A model generated the notes under the pieces. That model had not been told where the DNA came from, made no database searches, and worked only from the letters and a program-made list of their open reading frames with translations. A program made the translations under genes and the position numbers. From the NCBI GenBank assembly GCA_002887195.1, contig PJAB01000087.1:1-44546 (forward strand): a stretch of DNA of 44,546 nucleotides. The letters are read 5' to 3'. The stretch is from Chrysochromulina parva. Its lineage: Eukaryota; Haptophyta; Prymnesiales; Chrysochromulinaceae. The first letter of the stretch is position 1. Each line of letters begins with the position of its first letter. Of this stretch, positions 8,901 through 16,551 are shown piece after piece.

Positions 8901-11730
8901 GCCCTCGCGGGCACCGAGCCGGCGGCGGCGGCTGGCTCGACCGCAGGCAGCTCTGGCGCGGTCGAGGGCTTTGAGGGGCTCACGCTGCGCGAATCTCCCA
9001 GCGGATCTCCCAACGGATCTCCCAACGGATCTCCCTGCGGATTTCCCAGCGAATCTCCCAACGGATCTCCCAACGGATCTCCCAGCGGATCTCCCTGCGG
9101 ATTTCCCAGCGCCCGTCGCAATCGGAGCGCCGAGACGGGCGCGGCATTGGGGCACGTACCTCTACTATTGGACCTCCTCCGATCGCAGCGGGCACGCTGG
9201 GCTGCCGAGCTCGCCTGGCGTCGGCGCGTGCGTTACGGCGTCATGGTCCAGCTCGGAGAGGCCGAGAGTGCCGCGCGCGCGCTCGATGCACGCGCCAAGG
9301 TGCTCTTGCGCCAAGTGCACGCTCTGGTGGCGCACGCTCTGTTCAGCGCCGAGGGGGAGGGCGGGCCAGCCGGCGGCGAAGTTCCGCCCTCCCCCTCTCC
9401 CTCTGCGGCGACGCTGGCAAAGGAGCTCCCACCGACCTGCCGACCCGACGGCACGAGCCCGACCTGCTTCTGCTACCCGCCCGCGATGATGATCTGCCGA
9501 GAGTGTAGCGCCGTCAAGCTCAGGCTCGAGAACGCCACGGAAGACGTGGCCCGTCGGCTCGACGTCGCCGATGCCGAAGGCGGCGCCCCCCCCTTAAGGC
9601 GATCTCAGAGCCTGCAGTCGCTCCGCGAGGTCGCAGTCTTGGCCACGAGCGCAGCGTGCGCGGTGGGCCGCGACAATCCTCAGGTGCTGCAGGAGCGGCT
9701 GCAGCGGATGGCCGTCCATTCTATCCTGCTCGAGCGAGCGATGCGCGACAAGAGTCCCAGTGCCGCGTCGTGGGCCGCCTCCGTCGCGGCCGCCGCCGCC
9801 TTCAATACCGCCGCCCCTGCAAGCGCGCCCACATCGCTGCCCTCGCGCGGAGCTAGCCTGCCCGCATCGCCTGGGGGAGCCCCCCCGAGGATCCTCATAG
9901 ACGACATGGACGACGATGACGATGCCTCCACCTCGACGCCTCCTCCAGCGCCGCTCGCGCTACCCGATGTCTTCGTGCTGCCGAGCGTGGGCTCAGCCGA
10001 CGAGCTGCTGCACAATCATACCCTCGCCCTGCGCAACACGCCGGCAGCGACGGTGGGCCTTCCCCCCGACATCTGCGCGCGCCTCTCGCCGCGCGCCTTC
10101 GACACGGCCGCGGCGCAGCTGCGCGCGCTGCCTAGCGCGCGCGGGCCTCAGGCGAAGCTGCGCTGCATGCTGCGCGCATGGGAATGCGTGCTCGGGGTGC
10201 TCGGCCTCGCCGCTGACTCCCCCTCGGCCGACGACTTCTTACCGGGCATGGCCTGCGCCCTTCTCCACGCGACGCCCCAACGGCTGGTTTCGTCACTCTG
10301 CTCCATGGTCAACTTTGCGGTCCGTGAGGACTACGAGGACATGTTCATCACGCACTTTGTGGCCGCGATGGGCATCGTCGCGCAGCTCCCCGTCCCCGAA
10401 CGCGCTGTACTGGGCGCCCTCCCCCAAAGCGCCGTCCCGGGCGCTCGCGCGGGCGGCGCCACGGCCGGCGGCGGCTCGTCTTCGGACGAATTCGCAGCCC
10501 CTCCGAGCGAGGGCGTGTGGCGCGACTACTCGGACCGCGAGCCGAGCGTGATCGAGGAGCCGGGAGCGAAGCCCGCGATCAAGAAGAGTCTCTTAAGCTC
10601 CCGGCCTTCCCTCTTCGCCTCACGCGCATCAGTTCGGCTAGGCGGCGCGCGCAGCCGCATCGCGCCCGTCAATACTGGTGGCACGGCACAACCGTCGCCG
10701 GTGGAGAAGCCCGTGACGGCGCCCGCCAGTGGATCGCCCGGGACGGCGCCCGGCGGTGCCGCGCCCGTCGAGAAGCCGATCGCACTGCCGACGGCGAGCT
10801 TCGAAAAGTCCGTCATTCGCCTCGTCGAGATGGGCTTCCCTCGATTCCAGGCGTCGGCGGCACTCCGAGACGCGGGCGGTGACCCGCGTGCCGCACTGCA
10901 GATCCTCCTCGCGGGGCCTGCGTCATCGGCGGCGGCACCCGAGAGCGTGCCGCCGCCGGCCGACGACGACGAGGGCAGTGACTCCTCGTCGGCGTCCGCG
11001 CCCGCTGATCCGTTCGCATCGGAGCGCCAGTCGCTGCTCGCTCGCAAGCTGTCGCTGCAGACGACGATCCAGCGCTACATGGCCAGCCCGACGGAGTCCG
11101 AGGCCAGCGCGCACTCGGAGCGCCTTGAAGAGTTTCGGCGCGTGAGTAAGTCGCTCGACGAGCTCGAGGCCGCTTGATGACTTTCGAATGACCTCTGATG
11201 ACCTCTAATGACCTCTAATTGCCTCTGATGACCTATAATGACCTCTGATGACTTTCGAATGACCTCGGATGGCCTCTGATGACGTCTGATTGCCTCCCTC
11301 ATCAGGTAAGTCGCTCGACGAGCTCGAGGCCAAGTTCCCTGCGCCGCGCGGCTCGGCGCTGCCCCCCGCGCCGCCGGCCACGCCGCCGCCGCCCACATGC
11401 CTCGTCCAGTGCCCCTCGTGCACCAACCAGCTGCGGGTGGTGGTGCCGACAGTGCCGACCGCCTTTGCGTGCCCCGCGTGCTCCGCCAAATTCAAAGTGG
11501 ACCCGCCGCCGCCGCCGAGTGGACTTCCCCCCACCGGGAGCGGCGCAGGTGGCGGTGCGGGTACCGGTAGCAGAGCGGGCGGCGCAGCTGCGGCGGGTGA
11601 GAAGGTCTTCCAGGCCAGCTGCCCGCGCTGCTCAGCGTCGCTCCGCTTTAGTGTGGCCAACGACGAGATGACCTCGAAGCTCTCGATCAAGTGCACGAAC
11701 TGCATGCAGCCTTTTGCCATCCAGTTGTAA
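2679..11730 (+). CDS. Giant RasGAP-RasGAP-Tudor-PDZ-VPS9-UBA-zinc ribbon protein (GAPVD1-like)
   Basis: The exons are 2679-8018, 8151-11145 and 11306-11730, giving 2919 aa. Two RasGAP-type domains are visible, at about residues 95-380 and 1220-1520. Both contain a near-identical LRMLPGGGAWLQAALG block, and the second has a clear LYNTFVLPALTTPELYGL helix followed by RQNLSALATAL. A Tudor-like module lies at about 1712-1761, a PDZ domain at 1782-1863 (PLGITV carboxylate loop), a VPS9 domain at about 2427-2527 (SADDFLPGM, then a P-x-x-L-x-S-x-x-x-x-x-x-F helix) and a UBA domain at about 2664-2702 (MGFPRFQASAALRDAGGD). Two CPxC-type zinc ribbons occupy the last 110 residues. In GAPVD1 (RME-6), RasGAP plus VPS9 couples Ras/Rab regulation to endocytosis. 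The PDZ, UBA, Tudor and zinc parts are extra here. Acidic (ED)n and (ADE)n tracts separate the domains. The first ATG of three at 2679 was chosen because it lies just downstream of the divergent gene. Confidence 0.85.
5905..5966 (+). repeat. Coding (GAGGAC)n hexamer array
   Basis: About ten uninterrupted gaggac units encode an alternating Glu-Asp tract in the RasGAP/VPS9 protein, followed by a Lys-rich patch (VKKKSVVKKKSS). It is probably a disordered charged linker and a likely site of length polymorphism. Confidence 0.9.
7411..7455 (+). repeat. Coding (CTGACGAAG)5 minisatellite
   Basis: Five perfect copies of the nonamer ctgacgaag encode an Ala-Asp-Glu repeat in the large protein. The same nonamer occurs on the minus strand at 26392-26418 in an unrelated gene, read in another frame as Lys-Leu-Thr. 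Confidence 0.9.
8019..8150 (+). other. Intron made of CTCTGATTGC decamers, bounded by duplicated exon sequence
   Basis: This 132-base phase-0 intron starts GTGCTTGGGACGGC and ends GCATGCAG. After the first 30 or so bases it consists of about eight tandem 10-mers (five gattgcctct, then three gattgccact). The first 25 bases of the intron and of the following exon (8151 on) are the same sequence with about three mismatches. Removing the intron leaves a continuous PDZ start (YQVLETALLKEGPLGITV). Confidence 0.85.
8991..9110 (+). repeat. Coding 12-bp minisatellite (Gly-Ser-Pro-Asn type)
   Basis: About ten copies of a 12-mer related to ggatctcccaac encode a GSPN/GSPS/GSPC/ESPN linker in exon 2 of the RasGAP/VPS9 gene, between the PDZ and VPS9 domains. 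A larger unit of about five 12-mers appears twice, so the array probably grew by two levels of duplication. Confidence 0.85.
11146..11305 (+). other. Intron bounded by a perfect 26-bp exon duplication
   Basis: This 160-base intron begins GTAAGTCGCTCG and ends CTCATCAG. Bases 11146-11171 are identical to 11306-11331, the first 26 bases of the next exon. Between them are repeats of the CTCTGATGAC/CTCTAATGAC type. Splicing restores RVSKSLDELEAKFPAP. If the intron is retained, the duplicated copy reproduces the same residues (SKSLDELEA) and then meets an Ala codon and TGA at 11175-11177, giving a protein without the zinc ribbons. Confidence 0.9.
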
Positions 11731-12396
11731 ACGGAACGCTCACGGAAGCAGGGTGCGCGAGCAGGGTGTGTGCGGGAGCTATCGCGATCGATCGGTTGCC
11801 TTGGCTTGCGGGAGCTGGTGATCCTGTAGACTGTAGAGGCATACTGCGTGATGCTGATGGGCGCAGCAGTCTCGGTGTTCCATGCTGATCGGGTTTCGCG
11901 GCGCCAACACAGCGGGCGACACACGGACGCCCAGACGTCGCCTTGCGAAGTCGAGTCGAGTTCGAAAGCCCGAGGACCCGGACGAGTGTCGTGTTGTATG
12001 AGTTCGTCTTGTGGCGGTGCACGAATGAGGGGACGCGTCTTAGCGTTCTTCAAGGTGCGACCTTACTGAGGGATTGCACCGTTTCAATTCGCGCCCAAAG
12101 AAGCCTATGCATCATTCGATGCTTATGCTGGACAGCAGAGTACTCAGCATTCCTGAGCTCCTAGGTCGTGTCTCGTCGCACTACGCTAATATCTACGGTT
12201 CGCGGGGCGCGATCGCGCCAGGAGCCCTCTCTAATACAAGGCTGTACGCCGCGCAGCCCAGTGCACACTCGGTTGGCTCAACAGTTCGCGCGATCTGAAC
12301 TTGAATATCTTATTCGACGCTGAATCCATGTGCCGACGGAAACGGGCTTGTGAGAGGTGAGTGCGTGGCTTATTTGAGGGAGCCTTCACGGCGGCC
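11731..12396. other. Intergenic region between convergent genes
   Basis: The region holds the 3' flanks of the RasGAP/VPS9 gene and of the BART-domain gene. It is less GC-rich than the coding DNA, and no frame looks protein-coding. I see no RNA gene or array. Confidence 0.5.
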
Positions 12397-12921
12397 TTAG
12401 GAGCCATCGACCATACCTCGCTGCCTCTTCTCTTCGTCCATCATGCACTCGACGAACATTTCATAGCTTGACAAGGAGAGGAACCATTTCGTATACATCT
12501 CTGCGATGCCAGAGGCGTCCTTGGCGGCCGCCAAAAACTCCTCCGCCGAGCAGCCAGCCGAATCGAGAAACTGTTGCAGCAAGGCCTCAAAGGTTTCCTG
12601 GTAAATTTCATAGATCGGCCACCAATTGTGACTCTGCTCACCGTCGGTGCCACCTTCAAGCTCCGCATTGGTGACGTCCAAGTGCTGTGCGTTGCGAATG
12701 ATGAACTCCTCGATCTGATCGTCGATCTTCTCGCGCTCGAACCAGTTCTCAAATGCATCCATGAGTGTCCCACACTCCGCTTCAAGCTCCACACGGAAAG
12801 TGTCTCCTTCGCGAAGTCCCTCCGGGACGGTCGCGTGGTGCTGGCGACCGCCCTCGTCGGTGATTTCGATGGTCTCGCCGGCGCCGACTCCGGGCGGCAC
12901 GACGACGTCCAGTCCGACCAT
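12397..12921 (-). CDS. BART-domain (ARL2/ARL3-binding-like) protein
   Basis: This single-exon gene encodes 174 aa from an ATG at 12921. Residues 1-48 form a small beta module (VVPPGVGAGETIEI, then ATVPEGLREGDTFRVEL), a pattern I know as a repeated add-on module in protist proteins. Residues 52-165 match the helical BART fold: FENWFEREKIDDQIEEFI, a central IYEIYQETFEALLQQFL helix, an AEEFLAAA turn and a closing YEMFVECMMDEEKRQ helix. BART proteins bind ARL2 or ARL3 GTPases, and relatives such as CFAP36 work at cilia (family knowledge). A ciliary or mitochondrial role here is inference. The gene is divergent from the K+ channel. Confidence 0.75.
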   Translation of the reverse strand: MVGLDVVVPPGVGAGETIEITDEGGRQHHATVPEGLREGDTFRVELEAECGTLMDAFENWFEREKIDDQIEEFIIRNAQHLDVTNAELEGGTDGEQSHNWWPIYEIYQETFEALLQQFLDSAGCSAEEFLAAAKDASGIAEMYTKWFLSLSSYEMFVECMMDEEKRQRGMVDGS

Positions 12922-13394
12922 TTTAAAATCGAGTTTCGCTGAAGTGTGAACTGGCTGTTAATATATCAGAACTATCGCAGGATTAGGTGTTAAGGAGGGG
13001 CGTGGGCCTCCTGTGGGATATATTATGGGTTCGTTGAGGTAGTCGTCGGGAGAGCGTGTGAATTGAAGTCGTATAATGTCTCCAGGCCACGAGCAGTTCC
13101 TCGAGCCCAACGCGTCGGGCTCGAGTCACGCGCTGGAGCTTGTGCTTCGAAGTTTGCGTGTGCATGCAATTCAGCGCCGTTCAAAGATCGCTTTTTTCAT
13201 GAAGATATAATTAAATTAAGTTTCCTTTCTGCCTGAGCAACTACTAATCGTCGGTGTGTCGGTCGGTTGATGGATGGGTTTTTTCCATAGACCTGGACGC
13301 GTCCTCGGTCGAAGGAGGCGCTGACCCTTCGAGAGCCACTTCTTTCTCGCACCTTCCCCAACTCCGTGGACGGGTGTCGTCCGTGCTGTGCACA
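12922..13394. promoter_or_regulatory. Divergent promoter region with AT-rich boxes
   Basis: This 473-base gap separates the BART-domain and K+ channel start codons. TATA-like stretches occur at about 12959-12966 (taatatat, suitable for the minus gene), 13018-13026 (gatatatta) and 13203-13217 (gatataattaaatta, suitable for the plus gene). The channel frame is open upstream to 13254 but has no ATG there, so an undetected 5' exon remains possible. Confidence 0.4.
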
Positions 13395-15698
13395 ATGAAC
13401 GTGACTCCAGCAGATACTGCCAGCTTGGACAGGTTCCCGGACGAGCGCAAGATTGATCCACAAATATTTAACGGACGCGCCGCACCCGTCCCCATCATCA
13501 CCGTACAAGATTTGTGGAAGCTGAATTCTGTCGGCCCGAAGAGCACGTCGAGGATTCCGAATCCTCGCACCGAGAGCAAAGGGCATAGGTTATGGCGCTT
13601 GAAGCTAATCAAATTGTACCTGGGAGATCAAAACACTATCAACCCACGGCGATCTTCAATGTTCATACCCATTTGGGACGTTGTCACGTTCTTTGCAACG
13701 ATAATGACCGCAATCGTGACGCCCTTCGAGGTCAGCTTCGTCGAAGATGCGCAGTGCGTGGACGGACTGTTCCTGTTCAATCGCATCATCGATCTGCTCT
13801 TTCTGATTGACATCGTGATCCTCTTTCATCTGCAGTACTTGGATGACACGACGGGGCTTTGGGTCACGAGTAGGAGGAAGATCGCATGGCAGTACTTGAA
13901 GACCTGGTTTTTCTTTGACCTCATCTCGATCGTGCCCATCTACGTGCTCCTGTTCCTCGATGCAAACGCGACGTGCTACCCCTTTGTGCACGATCTCATA
14001 CCACCAGAACTAGGGAGTGGTGCGTTGGGTGGCTCGAGTCCACGCACTGCGAGGCAGGAAAGGCAGGCCGCACTGAGTGTACGCACGATTCGATTGCTGC
14101 GCCTCGTAAAGCTGGCGCGAGTGCTCAAGGCGGCGCGCCTCTTCACCTCCCTGATCACCGACCTGCTGGTCAAGTACTTTGAGATCACGTACGCTGTCAC
14201 AGAGGTCGCAAAGCTCATCATCATGATCATTTCCATCGCCCACCTGTCAGCATGCACGTGGAACTTCGTGCCAAGCCTCTTCGTTGATGACCTCTCGGAG
14301 TCACCTACGTGGAAGCGAGCGATGCGAGAGGACAAGGGGGAGGACTTCGACAGCCCGTTTGAGATGTACGTAGCTGCGCTGTACTGGGCGACCATGACGC
14401 TCACGGGCATCGGTTATGGCGACATCTCTCCGCAGAACACTCCCGAGCAGGCCGTGGCGGTCGTCCTCATGCTTGTGACTGCGTCCGCGTGGGCATCTGT
14501 CATTGGCACGATCGCGGGCGTCTACTCCACCCTCAACCCGACCCTTGTTCAGCACCGCAACACGATGGACACCCTCAACTACTTTATGCGCGAGCGCCAT
14601 CTGCCCAAGGATATGCGTCTCATGCTGCGCGAGTACTTCCAGAACGCGCGCAACGTGCTCGAGGGTAACAACGATGAAGATCTACTCGCCATGATGTCCC
14701 CGCTGCTCAAAGGAACGGTCGCGATCGCGGCCAACAGCATCTGGCTCACGCAGATCTGGTTCCTCAACGGGCTCGGCCTGACGCGGCTCGAGAGGGACTT
14801 TGTCGCAGCGCTTGCGATGCAGCTCCAGCTCGCTGCATTCATCGTGAACGAGCGGATGCCCATCGGCCAGCTGTACGTGCTCAAGCGGGGCATGGTGGTG
14901 AAGCTCTATCGCTTTCTGGGCAAGGGTCGCGTGTGGGGCGAAGATGCACTCCTCCCGCACGTAAACTTTGCGATCGTCGACCACTCACAGGCGGTGGCGC
15001 TGACCTTCTGCGAGTGTATGGTGCTGCGCCGGCACGACTTTGTTCGGGTGGGGAATGCTTTCCCTGACGAGATGGCAAAGATTCGGAAGCGTATGCGTCA
15101 AATCGTCTTGCAGCGCTACCTGATCCTCTCCCTCGCGCGAGTGAGCAACGGCACCTATGCGAGCCGCTCCTTCATACGGCGCGAGGACGCCGAGGGGTTC
15201 ACTTACCTTGAGTCGTGGAGAACCGAGCCTGACGAGAGTGGATACAGCCCGACCAGACCCCGCTCAAGCCCCCCCCACCTATCTCGAAGCAATAGACTCT
15301 CACCAAAGCTCTCGCGAGGACCTTCAGAGGACCGGGACGGAGTAAGGGACGGAGCGCGCGGTGGACGAAGTTCCCGTAACTCTCGGCGCGAGGACGAGAG
15401 TGTGGACGGTGAGTGGGGTGGGGGTGCCCCCCACGGACCGCGCGATGCCGAGAGTTTGGACGGAATCGTGCTCGATGGTGCTTTCACCCCCCGCACGGCT
15501 CATGGGAGGCTGGAAGAGACGACCAGTCAGCTCGTTGACGTGCTGCGTGGCATGCAGGCCGCTCAGACCAGGATGGATGCACAGCTGCAGCTGTTTGGCC
15601 AGAGACTCGATGCACTGCGGGCGGCGACACCTGTGGACGTGAACGTTCAGGTACTGCCAGACGGAGCTGTTCGACATGCTAGAGAGACGACGTCCTGA
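13395..15698 (+). CDS. Voltage-gated K+ channel with degenerate cyclic-nucleotide-binding domain (EAG/HCN/AKT type)
   Basis: This is a single-exon gene of 767 aa. Six membrane helices are visible: S1 about 93-112, S2 128-147, S3 169-189, S4 227-250, S5 267-290 and S6 351-377. S4 has a basic residue at every third position (R230, R233, R236, K239, R242, K245, R248). The pore filter is TGIGYGD (337-343), predicting K+ selectivity. A C-linker (380-455) leads to a CNBD-like fold (about 456-555). That fold keeps Gly515-Glu516 but lacks the Arg-Thr/Ser-Ala motif that binds the cyclic nucleotide phosphate, so ligand gating is doubtful. The C-terminal 150 residues are disordered and Arg/Ser-rich, then end in a coiled coil (LEETTSQLVDVLRGM onward). 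ATG 13395 is the first ATG in the open frame. Confidence 0.9.
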   Translation: MNVTPADTASLDRFPDERKIDPQIFNGRAAPVPIITVQDLWKLNSVGPKSTSRIPNPRTESKGHRLWRLKLIKLYLGDQNTINPRRSSMFIPIWDVVTFFATIMTAIVTPFEVSFVEDAQCVDGLFLFNRIIDLLFLIDIVILFHLQYLDDTTGLWVTSRRKIAWQYLKTWFFFDLISIVPIYVLLFLDANATCYPFVHDLIPPELGSGALGGSSPRTARQERQAALSVRTIRLLRLVKLARVLKAARLFTSLITDLLVKYFEITYAVTEVAKLIIMIISIAHLSACTWNFVPSLFVDDLSESPTWKRAMREDKGEDFDSPFEMYVAALYWATMTLTGIGYGDISPQNTPEQAVAVVLMLVTASAWASVIGTIAGVYSTLNPTLVQHRNTMDTLNYFMRERHLPKDMRLMLREYFQNARNVLEGNNDEDLLAMMSPLLKGTVAIAANSIWLTQIWFLNGLGLTRLERDFVAALAMQLQLAAFIVNERMPIGQLYVLKRGMVVKLYRFLGKGRVWGEDALLPHVNFAIVDHSQAVALTFCECMVLRRHDFVRVGNAFPDEMAKIRKRMRQIVLQRYLILSLARVSNGTYASRSFIRREDAEGFTYLESWRTEPDESGYSPTRPRSSPPHLSRSNRLSPKLSRGPSEDRDGVRDGARGGRSSRNSRREDESVDGEWGGGAPHGPRDAESLDGIVLDGAFTPRTAHGRLEETTSQLVDVLRGMQAAQTRMDAQLQLFGQRLDALRAATPVDVNVQVLPDGAVRHARETTS

Positions 15699-15837
15699 CA
15701 GCCCGTACCAAATCCCGTGTGAATCGCAATGAATAAGGGGTCTGCCGGCCGGCGCGGCCGCACTTCCACCGTCGCGCCAAGTACGCCCTTCCCCAGAGCC
15801 GACGCAAGTTCATCGACGTCGTGCCGATGAGGCATCA
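15699..15837 (-). pseudogene. Possible decayed 5' end of a duplicated copy of the TIR/HET-like membrane gene
   Basis: Bases around 15790-15837 resemble the start of the CDS at 18999 (agagccgac, then gacgtc and catgagg-like words in the same order). They lie next to the copy of that gene's promoter at 15838-16196. On the minus strand the remnant reads MPHRHDVDELASALG, against MGEDVLEVNLSALIH in the intact gene. Beyond this I cannot align it, so it looks like a truncated tandem duplicate that has lost the rest of its coding region. Confidence 0.35.
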
Positions 15838-16196
15838 TATCTTCGATCACATCATCTACGTAATCCTTTGCCCGGGACGCGACACGAGAGCGTGGTACAT
15901 GTATAGCGTGGAGCTCGGCAGCTCGCTTCGCATTGGGGTAGGCCACATGCTGGGCAGGCGCCTTATCGCTTGCGTGTCCTGGGCCGGCGATACACGGGTT
16001 CCTCGTCGGCAGCGTGGAGTACATACAGTTCACATGCAGTCGGACCGGAGGTTGTGCTGTCTTGAAGACTTAGACTGTCTTGCCGAGATGCGCACAGACT
16101 TTCGCGCATTGAACTGTGAAGCCATTTCGCGCACACCAGTCGATTACCCCCACACCAGGCTCAAGAACGGGTGTGAATCAAATGAGCCTGTACGGG
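15838..16196. repeat. Direct repeat copy A (promoter duplicate)
   Basis: This segment of about 330-360 bases is strongly similar to 19003-19340 in the same orientation. Long shared runs include the stretch from ctacgtaatcctttgcccgg through acatgtatagcgtgga (near 15856-15912 and 19024-19080), atgcagtcggaccggaggtt (near 16034 and 19210) and tgaactgtgaagcca (near 16110 and 19279). The two copies flank the TIR/HET-like gene. Small indels separate them. No terminal TG/CA ends, primer site or target duplication suggests an LTR. Confidence 0.8.
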
Positions 16197-16551
16197 TAAA
16201 TAATGGTAAATATTTGTATGCTCGGTATGGTTAATGGAAGCGAAAGTTCAAAGTGGTCCCCTAACCAGGGCAGACCGTCGGCTTTCGTCGGGAATGCCCG
16301 GTCAGCCGGTCTGTACTCTGTTCAGCTTGAGCTTCAGGGGTTGGGGAAGATATAAGGCAAACCGACTCAATACCTCTACAATACCATACAACAAGGTCAG
16401 CTGGAGCGGGAAAGACAGCAAAATTATTTCACGTTGAGAGGCGATCACAGTAGCAATCACGGGAGACCACGAACAGGATTGGCGATCGCGCGACCCGTCG
16501 GGCGTGCTCGCGTGGATTCGATTGCCCGAGCGCTGTTTGGTCGGGTTCCCA
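16197..16551. other. Spacer downstream of the TIR/HET-like gene
   Basis: This AT-richer spacer (for example taaataatggtaaatatttg near 16196) contains no supported gene. It holds the 3' flank of the minus-strand gene ending at 16552. Confidence 0.4.
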
